From the NCBI GenBank assembly GCA_023399035.1, contig JAEWQX010000247.1, positions 5,950-69,949 of the forward strand: 64,000 bases of DNA, in the 5' to 3' direction. Under the pieces are notes generated by a model. It had not been told where the DNA came from. It was given only the letters and a program-made list of their open reading frames with translations, and made no database searches. The stretch is from Bacillota bacterium. Its GTDB lineage: Bacteria; Bacillota; Clostridia; Clostridiales; Clostridiaceae. Below, piece after piece: positions 34,230-44,484 of this stretch. The translations under genes were made by a program, and so were the position numbers. Every line of letters begins with the position of its first letter. Positions within the stretch are counted from its first letter, which is position 1.

Positions 34230-35534
34230 ATGAACATAGTTTTATCTACATTAAGGAGTATATGTGGTGCAATATTATTCCCCCCATCTATATTTATACT
34301 ATTAATTCTGCTTCTTGTTCTTTATTTTAAGAATAAAAAGAGAGCAGCAATGCAGAAAATTATGGTAGGAGGTAGTGTAGAATCAGCAGTTGAACTTACA
34401 CTATCTCAATTTGTTTTTGGCGTATTTGGGGGGATCATTGGCAGTATAATTTTAAACTTATGTGGTGTTGTATTTAATGAAAATTGTAGAATAGAAGTAT
34501 TATTTCTTACCTCTATAATATTGATGGCTATAAAGCCGTCATTTGTATGTTTTTCATATTCAGCTTCTGTTTTAGGTTTAATAAGCATTATATTAAAGAT
34601 GATAGCAATGATTATACCTAATGCAGATTATACATTTATTTTTAATTTGGACATACTTTGCATAATGATATTTGTAGGTGTAATGCATGTTGTTGAAGGA
34701 ATATTGGTATTTTTAGATGGGCATAGGGGAGCATTTCCTATTCTTATCAAAAGGAACGATGAAGTTATTGGAGGATATTCATTAAAAAGGTATTGGATTA
34801 TTCCGGTAGCTATAATGATTATAGGCAATATGGGAAGTCCTTATGGAGATTACAATAACATACCATTGTCAGAGATTCCATCTTATTGGTCTACGTTCAA
34901 ATCTCAGGAACAGATTAATATATTGAAGACAGCATTTTTATCTTTATTTTCTTTTTATGCTGTTTCAGGCTATTCATCAGTTACATATACAAGGTCAAAG
35001 AGAGAAAAGGCTGTATCATCAGGAATCTACATTTTTTCTTATGGAATACTTCTTATTCTTGCAGCACAGATAGCAAGAATAGGTATTTCCGGGGAAATAT
35101 TTGTCGTGATTTTTGCACCAGTGGCTCATGAGTTAATGCTTAAGCTTCAGAGAATGAGCGAAATGAAAAGACAGCCTAAATTCATAAGCGATAAAAATGG
35201 TCTTGTAGTTTTGGAAGTAGGAAATGATTCAAGACTAAGGGAATTCAATATAGGCGTGAATAGTAAAATAATATCTGTTAATGATGAATATATAGAATGT
35301 GAAAAGGATATTTATACTATCTTAAAAAAAAATCTGCACAAAGCTGTAATCAAGATAAAAGATTGTGATGGTGTTATAAAAGATATTGATTATGTGCATG
35401 ATAATAACAGACTTGGAGTTTTACTAGTACCATTACCTAAAGAAGAAAATCATAATTATAATAAAGAGACGGTTTCTAAAAGTTTTAAAGATGTATTAAT
35501 GGATGTTAACGGCGATAAAACTCATAAGGAATAA
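34230..35534 (+). CDS. MinJ-like membrane protein with C-terminal PDZ domain
   Basis: 434 aa. About eight hydrophobic helices occupy residues 1-305; a cytosolic PDZ-like domain follows (VVLEVGNDSRLREFNIGVNSKIISVNDEYI, about residues 328-385). Size, topology and the place between the Ctp protease and uvrB equal B. subtilis MinJ, which links MinCD to DivIVA at division sites. Sequence identity cannot be judged by eye, so the role is inferred from layout and order. AAGGGG precedes the ATG, 19 bp after the protease gene. Confidence 0.7.
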   Translation: MNIVLSTLRSICGAILFPPSIFILLILLLVLYFKNKKRAAMQKIMVGGSVESAVELTLSQFVFGVFGGIIGSIILNLCGVVFNENCRIEVLFLTSIILMAIKPSFVCFSYSASVLGLISIILKMIAMIIPNADYTFIFNLDILCIMIFVGVMHVVEGILVFLDGHRGAFPILIKRNDEVIGGYSLKRYWIIPVAIMIIGNMGSPYGDYNNIPLSEIPSYWSTFKSQEQINILKTAFLSLFSFYAVSGYSSVTYTRSKREKAVSSGIYIFSYGILLILAAQIARIGISGEIFVVIFAPVAHELMLKLQRMSEMKRQPKFISDKNGLVVLEVGNDSRLREFNIGVNSKIISVNDEYIECEKDIYTILKKNLHKAVIKIKDCDGVIKDIDYVHDNNRLGVLLVPLPKEENHNYNKETVSKSFKDVLMDVNGDKTHKE

Positions 35535-35736
35535 GCGTTTATAAATTCAAGCAGTTATCTGAAATTGCTTGAATTTTTTGTACATAATAATAGATTTAAT
35601 GGTTATAGATATTTATCAAATATGTATTAATTATGTATTAATTATGTATTTAATAGTTATGCAGAAGTTAAATTATATATAAGATATGATTGAGATTATC
35701 TTATATGAGTATAATTAGAATATATACAATAATTTA

Positions 35737-35792
35737 TTGACTTAGGTAATAAGGAAAAGTAAAATAGTAAATATAGTGCGAATGTTTGTTCG
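35737..35792 (+). promoter_or_regulatory. uvrBA promoter with LexA (DinR) box
   Basis: -35 TTGACT (35737-35742) and -10 TAAAAT (35760-35765) are 17 bp apart. CGAATGTTTGTTCG (35779-35792) matches the Gram-positive LexA box CGAACN4GTTCG except for one base (T for C) and covers about +6 to +20. LexA there would block uvrB transcription until DNA damage. Confidence 0.7.
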
Positions 35793-35820
35793 AGAAACCT
35801 TTCAGACAGGAGGAATTAAA

Positions 35821-37794
35821 GTGGGAGAGTTTAAAATTCATTCAAAATTTAAGCCTACAGGTGACCAGCCGCAGGCTATAGATAAACTTGTTGATTCGAT
35901 AAAGGAAAATCACAGAGGTCAGACACTTCTTGGAGTAACTGGGTCGGGTAAGACATTTACTATGGCAAATATTATAGAGAGGCTACAGAGACCTACAATA
36001 ATACTTGCTCATAACAAGACACTTGCAGCTCAGTTATGCTCAGAATTTAAGGAATTTTTCCCAGATAACATAGTTGAATATTTTGTATCTTACTATGATT
36101 ATTATCAGCCGGAAGCGTATGTGCCACAGACTGATACATTTATAGAAAAGGATGCATCTATAAATGATGAAATAGATAAGCTTCGTCACTCTGCTACATC
36201 TGCTTTATTTGAGAGACGTGACGTAATAATAGTTGCTTCAGTTTCATGCATATATGGTCTTGGTAATCCAGATGAATATAAAAAGCTTACTTTGAGTCTG
36301 AGAACAGGTATGGAAAAGGATCGTAATGAAATAATAAAGAAGCTTGTAGAAATTCAATATGAAAGAAATGATATTGATTTTTCAAGAGGAACATTCAGGG
36401 TAAGAGGAGATTCATTAGATATAATTCCAGCTTCATATTCAAATAAAGGTATAAGAATTGAGTTCTTTGGAGATGAAATAGACAGAATAAGAGAATTTGA
36501 TGTCCTTACAGGAAGTATAATAGGAGACAGAAATCATGTTGCTATAACACCTGCATCTCACTTTGCAACATCTAAGGAAACAATAGACAGAGCAATAGGA
36601 AAGATAGAAGATGAACTTGAAGAGAGATTAAGAGAGCTTAATTCACAAGATAAGCTTCTTGAAGCACAAAGATTAAGACAGAGAACAAATTATGATATTG
36701 AAATGATAAAGGAAATGGGTTATTGCAGCGGAATAGAAAACTATTCAAGGATTCTTGATGGAAGGGATTGCGGAACACCTCCCAAAACTCTTTTAGATTA
36801 CTTCCCAGAAGATTTTTTAATGTTTATAGATGAGAGCCACGTAACACTTCCACAGGTAAGAGCAATGTATGCAGGCGACAGATCAAGAAAGAACACTCTT
36901 GTAGATTATGGATTCAGGCTTCCATGTGCATTTGATAACAGACCATTGAAATTTGAGGAGTTTGAAAAGAAGATAAATCAGGTTGTATTTGTAAGTGCAA
37001 CACCGTCGCAGTATGAACTTGATCATTCTGATGAAATTGCAGAACAGATAATAAGACCTACAGGACTTCTTGATCCTGAAATAGTTATAAGGCCTGTAAA
37101 AGGACAGATTGATGATTTATATGGAGAAATAAATAAGACAGCAGAGCGTGGTTTTAGAACATTAGTAACAACACTTACAAAGCGTATGGCAGAAGATCTT
37201 ACGAAGTATCTTACTGAACTTGGAGTTAAGACTACATATATGCATTCAGAAATAGATACTATAGAAAGAATGAAGATAATAAAGGATTTAAGAAATGGAG
37301 AATATGATGTTCTTGTTGGAATAAATCTTTTAAGAGAAGGTCTTGATATACCTGAAGTTGCTCTTGTTGCAATTCTTGATGCAGATAAGGAAGGATTTTT
37401 AAGATCTGAAACATCATTGATTCAGACAATAGGAAGAGCTGCCAGAAATTCAGAGAGCAGAGTTATAATGTATGCAGATAATATAACGAAATCAATGGAT
37501 AAGGCAATAAAGGAAACTGAAAGAAGAAGAGAAATTCAAAAGAAATATAATGAAGAACATGGAATAACTCCTACTACAATAATCAAGGAAGTAAGGGATG
37601 TTATAGAAGCTACTAAAGTGGCAGAAGAAAGTGCAGAATATAAGACTGATGAAAACAAGAAGCTTACTAAGAAGGAAAGAGATAAGCTTATTAAAGAATA
37701 TACAGATGAAATGATGCTTGCAGCTAAGAACTTACAGTTCGAGAGAGCAGCGGAACTTAGAGACATCATTAATGAGTTAAAAGTTAATAAGTAA
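35821..37794 (+). CDS. uvrB: UvrABC excinuclease subunit B
   Basis: 657 aa helicase-like damage-verification subunit. Walker A GVTGSGKT (about residue 38), the beta-hairpin [12 protein letters not shown] (about residue 93) that clamps DNA, DESH and the C-terminal UVR motif ([18 protein letters not shown]) for UvrC contact are present. The GTG start at 35821 has AGGAGG 7 nt before; the upstream in-frame extension overlaps the LexA box and is rejected. Forms a unit with uvrA. Confidence 0.97.
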   Translation: MGEFKIHSKFKPTGDQPQAIDKLVDSIKENHRGQTLLGVTGSGKTFTMANIIERLQRPTIILAHNKTLAAQLCSEFKEFFPDNIVEYFVSYYDYYQPEAYVPQTDTFIEKDASINDEIDKLRHSATSALFERRDVIIVASVSCIYGLGNPDEYKKLTLSLRTGMEKDRNEIIKKLVEIQYERNDIDFSRGTFRVRGDSLDIIPASYSNKGIRIEFFGDEIDRIREFDVLTGSIIGDRNHVAITPASHFATSKETIDRAIGKIEDELEERLRELNSQDKLLEAQRLRQRTNYDIEMIKEMGYCSGIENYSRILDGRDCGTPPKTLLDYFPEDFLMFIDESHVTLPQVRAMYAGDRSRKNTLVDYGFRLPCAFDNRPLKFEEFEKKINQVVFVSATPSQYELDHSDEIAEQIIRPTGLLDPEIVIRPVKGQIDDLYGEINKTAERGFRTLVTTLTKRMAEDLTKYLTELGVKTTYMHSEIDTIERMKIIKDLRNGEYDVLVGINLLREGLDIPEVALVAILDADKEGFLRSETSLIQTIGRAARNSESRVIMYADNITKSMDKAIKETERRREIQKKYNEEHGITPTTIIKEVRDVIEATKVAEESAEYKTDENKKLTKKERDKLIKEYTDEMMLAAKNLQFERAAELRDIINELKVNK

Positions 37795-37907
37795 TAATTA
37801 ATAACTGAAGCGTGAAATCTCTATGGGATTTTTAAAAATATATACGAAACTATTCTGATGAGATAAAGAGATTTCTTAAAAAACAAACAACAAATAATAA
37901 TATAAAT

Positions 37908-37958
37908 AGTTAAGAATTAATATAGAAACTCTTACTTCTTACATATTAATTCTTAACT
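37908..37958. repeat. Palindromic intergenic repeat before uvrA
   Basis: AGTTAAGAATTAATAT (37908-37923) and ATATTAATTCTTAACT (37943-37958) are a perfect 16-bp inverted repeat around a 19-nt loop containing CTTACTTCTTAC. Both TATTAATTCTTAACT and the inverted loop motif recur in the murB-rapZ gap (47696-47822). Confidence 0.75.
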
Positions 37959-37977
37959 TAGATAAGGGGTGTATTTA

Positions 37978-40800
37978 GTGAATGATAAAATAGTAATCAA
38001 AGGCGCAAAAGTTAACAATTTAAAAAATGTAGATTTAGAAATTCCAAGAGACAAATTAGTAGTTTTCACAGGGTTATCTGGTTCTGGTAAGTCATCACTT
38101 GCATTTGATACTTTATATGCAGAAGGCCAGAGAAGATATGTTGAGTCTCTATCTTCATATGCAAGAATGTTTTTAGGTCAAATGGATAAACCTGATGTTG
38201 AACATATTGATGGATTATCTCCAGCAATATCTATAGATCAGAAGACAACAAGCAAAAATCCAAGATCTACAGTTGGCACTATAACAGAGATATATGATTA
38301 TTTAAGATTATTATATGCAAGAGTTGGAGTACCACACTGTCCTAAATGTGGAAAAGAAATAACAAAACAGTCTGTGGATCAGATTGTGGATAAAATCATG
38401 AGCTATGGGGATAGAACTAAGCTTCAGATATTATCTCCAATGATAAGAGGAAGAAAAGGCACCCATGAAAAATTACTAGAAAATATAAAGAAAAATGGGT
38501 TTGTAAGAGCAAGGATTGATGGAGAACTTTATGATTTAAGTGAAGAAGAAATCAAGCTAGATAAAAATAAGAAACATAATATTGAAGCAGTTGTAGATAG
38601 AATAGTAATAAAAGAAGGAATTGAAGGAAGACTTACTGAATCCATAGAAACAGCATTAAAAATGGGGGAAGGTTTAGTAATTGCAAGTATAGTTGGTGGA
38701 GAGGAAAATATTTTCAGTGAAAACTTTGCATGTCCTGATTGTGGAATAAGCATTGATGAACTTGCACCAAGATTGTTTTCTTTCAACTCTCCATTTGGTA
38801 AATGTGATTACTGTGATGGACTCGGAACACTTATTGAAATAGATCAAAAGCTTGTTATTCCAGATACTAATTTAAGCATAATGGAAGGGGCAGTTGCAAC
38901 ATGGGGAGCAGGAAGGCTGAAAGATGATTCCTGGACTTATGCCATATTACAGGCTCTTCATAGAGAATATGGCCTTGAATTAGATAAACCTATAAAGGAT
39001 TTAGATAAAGAACAAGTTGAATTATTGTTATATGGAACAAATGGAAGAAGAATTAAAGTTGATTATGTAAAAGATGGTGTAAAGGCTTCATACAATTATT
39101 CTTATGAAGGTGAAATTAATGCATTGAAGAGAAGATATAATGAAACTAATTCAGATGTAATAAAAGGTGAAATAGAGCAGTACATGAGTGATGCTCACTG
39201 TCCGAAATGTAAAGGTGCAAGACTTAAGAAAGAAGCACTTGCAGTTACTGTAGGAGACAAAAATATATACGAATTTACTAATTTATCTATTAAAGAAGAG
39301 TTAGATTTTATAAATAGTGTAGAATTCTCAGAAAAAGACAAAATAATAAGTGAGCAGATTATAAGAGAAATTAAAAACAGATTACAATTCTTATTAGATG
39401 TTGGTCTCGATTATTTAAGCCTATCAAGAAATTCTGGAACATTATCTGGAGGAGAGTCACAGAGAATAAGACTTGCAACTCAGATAGGTTCATCACTTAT
39501 GGGAGTGCTATATATTCTTGATGAACCAAGTATAGGACTTCATCAGAGAGATAATGACAGACTTATTGCAACTCTTAAAAATTTAAGGGATGTAGGAAAT
39601 ACAGTAATAGTTGTTGAGCATGATGAGGATACTATAAAAGAAGCTGATTACATAGTTGATATTGGTCCGGGTGCTGGTGAGCATGGCGGAGAAATAGTTG
39701 CTGCAGGATCTCTTGATGATATAAAAGCATGTGAGAGATCAATAACAGGTCAGTATTTAACAGGAAAGAAAGAAATAAAAGTGCCAGAAACAAGACGTAA
39801 GGGTAATGGTAATGTAATAAAAGTAATGGGAGCAAAAGAAAATAATCTTAAAAATATAAATGTAACCATTCCTTTAGGAACTCTAAGTATTGTGACAGGT
39901 GTATCTGGTTCAGGTAAGAGTACTCTTGTGAATGAAATATTATACAAAGGATTAAATAAAATAATAAACAAAAGCAAAAATCCAGTTGGTAAACATAGAG
40001 AAATAAAGGGATATGAAAATATTGATAAAATAATAGATATTGATCAAAGTCCTATAGGAAGAACTCCACGTTCTAATCCGGCAACATATACAGGAACCTT
40101 TGATATTATAAGGGAGTTATTTTCACAGACTAATGAAGCTAAAATGAGAGGATATAAGCCAGGAAGATTCAGCTTTAATGTTAAGGGCGGAAGATGTGAA
40201 GCTTGTGCTGGAGATGGAATAATAAAAATTGAAATGCAGTTCTTATCTGATGTTTATGTTCCTTGTGAAGTCTGCAAAGGTAAGAGATATAATAGAGAGA
40301 CTTTAGAAGTTAAATATAAAGGAAAAAGCATTTCAGATGTGCTAGATATGACTGTTGAAGAAGCTTTAAAGTTTTTTGAAAATATGCCTAGAATAAAAAA
40401 TAAGATTCAAACCTTAAATGATGTTGGACTGGGATATATAAGATTAGGGCAGCCTTCAACTCAGCTATCAGGCGGTGAAGCTCAAAGAATAAAGCTTGCA
40501 ACTGAATTATCAAAGAGAAGTACAGGAAAGACACTTTATATATTAGATGAACCTACAACAGGGTTACATATAGATGATGTTAACAGACTTGTACAAATTC
40601 TTCAAAGACTTGTTGATGCCGGAAATACAGTAGTTGTAATAGAGCATAATCTTGATATGATAAAGTGTGCAGATTATCTGATTGATTTAGGACCAGAAGG
40701 TGGAGATAAAGGTGGTACTATTATTAAGTGTGGAACTCCTGAAGAAATAAGTAAAGAGGAAAAATCATATACTGGAAAATATTTAAGAAATATATTATAA
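37978..40800 (+). CDS. uvrA: UvrABC excinuclease subunit A
   Basis: 940 aa damage-recognition ATPase with two ABC cassettes: Walker [11 protein letters not shown] (about 32) and [10 protein letters not shown] (about 643), signatures [11 protein letters not shown] and [11 protein letters not shown], and zinc modules CPKCGKE, CPDCG and [11 protein letters not shown] at 37978 is taken as start; a GTG three codons earlier lies on the AAGGGG ribosome site. Full length. It pairs with UvrB, 180 bp upstream, the gap being filled by two hairpins. Confidence 0.96.
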   Translation: MNDKIVIKGAKVNNLKNVDLEIPRDKLVVFTGLSGSGKSSLAFDTLYAEGQRRYVESLSSYARMFLGQMDKPDVEHIDGLSPAISIDQKTTSKNPRSTVGTITEIYDYLRLLYARVGVPHCPKCGKEITKQSVDQIVDKIMSYGDRTKLQILSPMIRGRKGTHEKLLENIKKNGFVRARIDGELYDLSEEEIKLDKNKKHNIEAVVDRIVIKEGIEGRLTESIETALKMGEGLVIASIVGGEENIFSENFACPDCGISIDELAPRLFSFNSPFGKCDYCDGLGTLIEIDQKLVIPDTNLSIMEGAVATWGAGRLKDDSWTYAILQALHREYGLELDKPIKDLDKEQVELLLYGTNGRRIKVDYVKDGVKASYNYSYEGEINALKRRYNETNSDVIKGEIEQYMSDAHCPKCKGARLKKEALAVTVGDKNIYEFTNLSIKEELDFINSVEFSEKDKIISEQIIREIKNRLQFLLDVGLDYLSLSRNSGTLSGGESQRIRLATQIGSSLMGVLYILDEPSIGLHQRDNDRLIATLKNLRDVGNTVIVVEHDEDTIKEADYIVDIGPGAGEHGGEIVAAGSLDDIKACERSITGQYLTGKKEIKVPETRRKGNGNVIKVMGAKENNLKNINVTIPLGTLSIVTGVSGSGKSTLVNEILYKGLNKIINKSKNPVGKHREIKGYENIDKIIDIDQSPIGRTPRSNPATYTGTFDIIRELFSQTNEAKMRGYKPGRFSFNVKGGRCEACAGDGIIKIEMQFLSDVYVPCEVCKGKRYNRETLEVKYKGKSISDVLDMTVEEALKFFENMPRIKNKIQTLNDVGLGYIRLGQPSTQLSGGEAQRIKLATELSKRSTGKTLYILDEPTTGLHIDDVNRLVQILQRLVDAGNTVVVIEHNLDMIKCADYLIDLGPEGGDKGGTIIKCGTPEEISKEEKSYTGKYLRNIL

Positions 40801-40900
40801 TTATGAATTCATTATTACAATGTGGCATTTCTTATGTCATACTATAGTTTTTGTTGTATAATCAATATGTGATATAGCAAATAGATATTGAGGTGAAGAT

Positions 40901-41344
40901 ATGAGTTTTTCAAAAATGGTAGGATTAGGTTTCAAGCTTATTTTTATCATCATATTATACGTAATAATATACTATGCTTTAAAGATAATGTATAAGGACG
41001 TTAAAAATGGAGGCAAAAGAAGAAGACCACCAAGAGCTAACGGTAACTATGGATTAGAAATAATAAAAAGTGGATATGCCACGGGGCTTAAAGAAGGTTC
41101 GATAATTCCCATAAGATCCGATTTATCAGTTGGAAGAAAAGAAGGAAATTCTATAATTATGGCTGACCAGCATGTTTCAGGTAATCATGCTCAAATTTTA
41201 GTTAGAAATAATGGTTTATTTTTAGAAGATTTAAATAGTACTAATGGAACTTATTTAAATGGGAATAAATTAAAAGGAAGAGCTAAACTGTCTAATAAAG
41301 ATGAAATAAGAATAGGCAGCGGTGTATTTAAGATTTTAACATAA
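40901..41344 (+). CDS. FHA-domain membrane protein
   Basis: 147 aa: one N-terminal membrane helix (about residues 8-28), a basic stretch KRRRPPRA, and a C-terminal forkhead-associated domain with GRKEGNSIIMADQHVSGNHAQI and LNSTNGTYLNG that binds phosphothreonine. It lies directly before ftsW and a class B PBP, the order seen in actinobacterial and clostridial division clusters (FhaB-like), so Ser/Thr-kinase input to cell-wall synthesis is likely. GAGGTGAAG precedes the ATG. Confidence 0.9.
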   Translation: MSFSKMVGLGFKLIFIIILYVIIYYALKIMYKDVKNGGKRRRPPRANGNYGLEIIKSGYATGLKEGSIIPIRSDLSVGRKEGNSIIMADQHVSGNHAQILVRNNGLFLEDLNSTNGTYLNGNKLKGRAKLSNKDEIRIGSGVFKILT

Positions 41345-41350
41345 TTATTT

Positions 41351-41393
41351 TAAGGCTCAGCTTATATGATTACAAATATTTAGCTGAGCCTTA
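41351..41393. terminator. GC-richer hairpin after the FHA gene
   Basis: TAAGGCTCAGCT pairs with AGCTGAGCCTTA around an 18-nt loop. There is no T run on either side, so it may be a processing or partial termination element. Confidence 0.5.
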
Positions 41394-41426
41394 GAAAAAT
41401 GTATTATTTTATAAAATGAAAATTAG

Positions 41427-41556
41427 CAGTTGATAATTAGAAACAGAATGGATATTAATAATCTAATTAAGCAAGAAAGTATTTGCTTTTTATGATTTAT
41501 TGCTCATAGGAAATATCTGCAAGGTATATCAACTGTCAATTGTCTATTTTCAAGTG
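41427..41556. repeat. Palindromic intergenic repeat before ftsW
   Basis: CAGTTGATAATT (41427-41438) is the inverse of AATTATCAACTG at 44454-44465; ATCAACTGTCAATTGTC closes the block near 41530. The same family as the blocks at 19.8, 44.4 and 51.2 kb. Confidence 0.55.
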
Positions 41557-41575
41557 AATAATGAGGTGAGATAGA

Positions 41576-42796
41576 TTGAAAATAAAAAAAGATGAAATTA
41601 TGCTGCTGATTCTTACATACATACTATGCATGGCTCTTTTTATTAATCTGGCAATTTTAAAGGACCCAATAGATATGGGTGCCATAAAGATGGGATTAAT
41701 AGTATGTGCGCTTGTAACAGCAACTCAAATACTTATACGTAAGTTCTACCCTCAGGGTGATAAATTCCTTATTACATTTGCGTGTATACTCTCCGTTATA
41801 GGAATAGCAGTGATGTACAGACTTGATACAAGCGTAGCAGTTAAACAGTTTATGTGGTTTACAGCAGGAATTATTGTTTTTATTGTTCTTGTAGTTGCTA
41901 TACCTGATATACGGAATTTTTCAAAGTATAAAAATGTATTTTTAATTGTTACTTTGCTTATAATGCCAATGGCACTTATTGCAGGTAAGGAAATCAATGG
42001 TGCAACTAACTGGGTCACAATTGGAGGATTTGGTTTTCAGCCATCTGAATTTGGAAAGATAACATTTGTGTTGTACCTGTCATCTGCATTAATGGGATAT
42101 GAGGATAAAAAGAATATTGCTGATGATTTTAAACAGTTATGGCAGCCTGCTTTAGTTGCTGTATTTTCTTTGGGATGTCTTGTTATGCAGAAGGACTTAG
42201 GTTCTGCACTGATATTCTTTGGTATAGCAGTGACAATGCTTTATGTTTCTACAGGTAAAAAGAAATATGTAGCAATAACAATTGTTTTATCAGCCATAGG
42301 AGCTTTTGTTGCATATCACTTATTTTCACATGTTCAGGCAAGAATAGATATATGGAGAGATCCATGGAGCGATCCAAATGGAGGAGGATACCAGATTATT
42401 CAAGGGCTTTATGCAATTTCTTCAGGAGGAATGCTTGGAAGCGGATTAGGTCAGGGATATCCTGGATTTGTACCGGTTAATACTTCAGACTTAATTTTTG
42501 CAGTAATATGTGAAGAGTTAGGAATGGTGTTCGGTCTTGGAATAATGATAATATACTTCTTATTCTTCTATAGAGGAATGAGAGCAGCATTTAGAGTAAA
42601 AGACAAATTTTCACAGCTTAATACTATAGGATTAAGTGCAATGATTGCATGTCAGGTATTAGTTATTATTGGAGGAGTATTTGCTATAATTCCTTTAACA
42701 GGTATTACATTACCTCTTATTAGTTATGGTGGATCTTCAATGTTAACAATATTCTTTGCTCTTGCTATACTTCAAAAGATATCAGAGGAGGGCTAA
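41576..42796 (+). CDS. ftsW: SEDS peptidoglycan glycosyltransferase FtsW/RodA
   Basis: 406 aa, about ten membrane helices. WVTIGGFGFQPSEFGKI is the SEDS signature containing the extracellular motif, and the essential Asp lies in the WRDPWSDPNGGGYQIIQGLYAISSGG loop (family motif). It polymerises lipid II at the septum with its partner PBP, encoded 1 bp downstream. Start codon is TTG with GAGGTGAG 6 nt upstream; no ATG is close enough. FtsW or RodA cannot be told apart by eye; the neighbouring PBP and FHA protein favour division. Confidence 0.88.
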   Translation: MKIKKDEIMLLILTYILCMALFINLAILKDPIDMGAIKMGLIVCALVTATQILIRKFYPQGDKFLITFACILSVIGIAVMYRLDTSVAVKQFMWFTAGIIVFIVLVVAIPDIRNFSKYKNVFLIVTLLIMPMALIAGKEINGATNWVTIGGFGFQPSEFGKITFVLYLSSALMGYEDKKNIADDFKQLWQPALVAVFSLGCLVMQKDLGSALIFFGIAVTMLYVSTGKKKYVAITIVLSAIGAFVAYHLFSHVQARIDIWRDPWSDPNGGGYQIIQGLYAISSGGMLGSGLGQGYPGFVPVNTSDLIFAVICEELGMVFGLGIMIIYFLFFYRGMRAAFRVKDKFSQLNTIGLSAMIACQVLVIIGGVFAIIPLTGITLPLISYGGSSMLTIFFALAILQKISEEG

Positions 42797-42797
42797 A

Positions 42798-44273
42798 ATG
42801 AAAGATAATTCGAACAGCATAAAACAAGTAATGGTAGTTTTTCTATTCTGCTTTGTAGCTCTTATATCTTATATTGCATATTTTCAGACATTTTCAGCTC
42901 CAGCTATAGCAGATCAGCCAGGAAATAAGAGAATTTATGCGGTATCAAATGAAGTTTTAAGAGGAACTATTTATGATAGAAATGGTAATGCATTGACTAC
43001 AAGTGAAAGAGTAGATGCATTAACTCAGAAAAGAACATATACTAAGGGTGATTTATATGTTCATGCATTAGGATACAACAGTTCTATATATGGAGCAGTT
43101 GGACTTGAAGCAAATTACAATAAGGAACTTTCAACTTATAGCAAGCTTCAGAATAATTTTTCAAGCTTACTTAATGATTTCAGTATGGATAAGTTAAAGA
43201 GTATGTTTGAAACAAGAAAAGAAGATGAAGAGAAAATAGGTAATGGTGTTGTAACAACTCTAGACCCTTTAATCCAGCAGGCAGCATATGATGCTTTAGG
43301 AAATAATAAGGGAGCTGTTGTTGCCTTAAATCCTAAGACTGGAGAAGTGCTGGCTATGGTTTCAAAACCAACATATAATCCTAACGATTTAAAATCTTCT
43401 ATGGATGCAGCCAATGCAGGAAGTGCAGATGACTCACCACTTATAAACAGGGCAACAGCAGGATTATACCCACCTGGCTCTACTTTTAAGACAATAACAC
43501 TAACAAGTGCATTAGAAAACATTGGTGGAATAACAAATAGAACATTCAATGATGAAGGAAAAATAGTATTCAATGACAGCCATTCCTTAAGCAATGCTAA
43601 TAATGCAGTTTATGGAACTATAGATTTAAAAGAAGCGTTTAAGGTTTCTAGTAACGTGGTATTTGGTACACTAGCAATGGAGCTTGGAAATGATAAACTT
43701 AAGGCTACAGCTGAAGATTATGGCTTTAATAATTCAATAGAAGCAGATGGATTTACTATTGAAAACAGCAGATTCCCTACATTAAAGTCATATGAAACAG
43801 GGAGCATTGCTCAGACAGGGATAGGTCAGAGCAGTATACTTGCTACACCAATTCAAATGGCATTAGTATCAAGTACAATAGCTAATGACGGAAAGATGAT
43901 GGAACCTACATTAGTAAGCAAGATAATAGATAAAGACGGAAATCTTGTAAAGGATGTTGGTCCTAGAGTTCTTAAACAGGTTATAAGCAGCAGTGATGCA
44001 AGTATTATAAAAGATTATATGAAAAATCTTGTTGATTCAAAGATCAATGGATCATGGAGCTATTTCCAAGGTACAGGTGCAGCAGGTAAAACAGGAACTG
44101 CTGACCACAACTTGCCTGATGGAACACCAGCAAAGCCACATTCATGGTTTATAGGATTTGCTCCAGCAAATAATCCTAAGGTAGCATTAGCTGTAATTGT
44201 TGAAAATGGAGGCTACGGCTCTACTGCTGCAGCACAGGTAGCTGGAACTGTAATAAACACAGCACTTAGATAG
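42798..44273 (+). CDS. Class B penicillin-binding protein (PbpA/FtsI-like transpeptidase)
   Basis: 491 aa: N-terminal membrane anchor (about residues 10-30), a short dimerisation domain and the transpeptidase domain with active-site STFK (PPGSTFK), SSN and KTGTAD motifs. No glycosyltransferase domain. Begins 1 bp after ftsW, GAGGAGGG site inside that gene, so a fixed SEDS-bPBP pair is made. A hairpin (TAGGCAGATA/TATCTGCCTA, 44327-44356) follows. Confidence 0.92.
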   Translation: MKDNSNSIKQVMVVFLFCFVALISYIAYFQTFSAPAIADQPGNKRIYAVSNEVLRGTIYDRNGNALTTSERVDALTQKRTYTKGDLYVHALGYNSSIYGAVGLEANYNKELSTYSKLQNNFSSLLNDFSMDKLKSMFETRKEDEEKIGNGVVTTLDPLIQQAAYDALGNNKGAVVALNPKTGEVLAMVSKPTYNPNDLKSSMDAANAGSADDSPLINRATAGLYPPGSTFKTITLTSALENIGGITNRTFNDEGKIVFNDSHSLSNANNAVYGTIDLKEAFKVSSNVVFGTLAMELGNDKLKATAEDYGFNNSIEADGFTIENSRFPTLKSYETGSIAQTGIGQSSILATPIQMALVSSTIANDGKMMEPTLVSKIIDKDGNLVKDVGPRVLKQVISSSDASIIKDYMKNLVDSKINGSWSYFQGTGAAGKTGTADHNLPDGTPAKPHSWFIGFAPANNPKVALAVIVENGGYGSTAAAQVAGTVINTALR

Positions 44274-44326
44274 TTGAAAATTAAAGTTAATATGAAAATT
44301 TCTTAGGAAATTTTGAAATGTATTGC

Positions 44327-44356
44327 TAGGCAGATATTCAAAAGAGTATCTGCCTA
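44327..44356. terminator. Hairpin after the PBP gene
   Basis: TAGGCAGATA and TATCTGCCTA form a 10-bp stem; only A/T-mixed sequence follows. Confidence 0.5.
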
Positions 44357-44439
44357 AATTATAATTAGCTTATGTTTGAGAATTAGTTTATAATTAAGGT
44401 TAAAGTTTAATAAATAGATTTTAAAAGTTGTAAACTGTT

Positions 44440-44465
44440 AACTATCAATTCTCAATTATCAACTG
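44440..44465. repeat. Palindromic intergenic repeat before uvrC
   Basis: AACTATCAATT (44440) and AATTATCAACTG (44454-44465) repeat words found at 19786, 51162 (inverted) and 41427 (inverted). Confidence 0.55.
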
Positions 44466-44484
44466 AAGAAGGGGTGTCTCTGTA

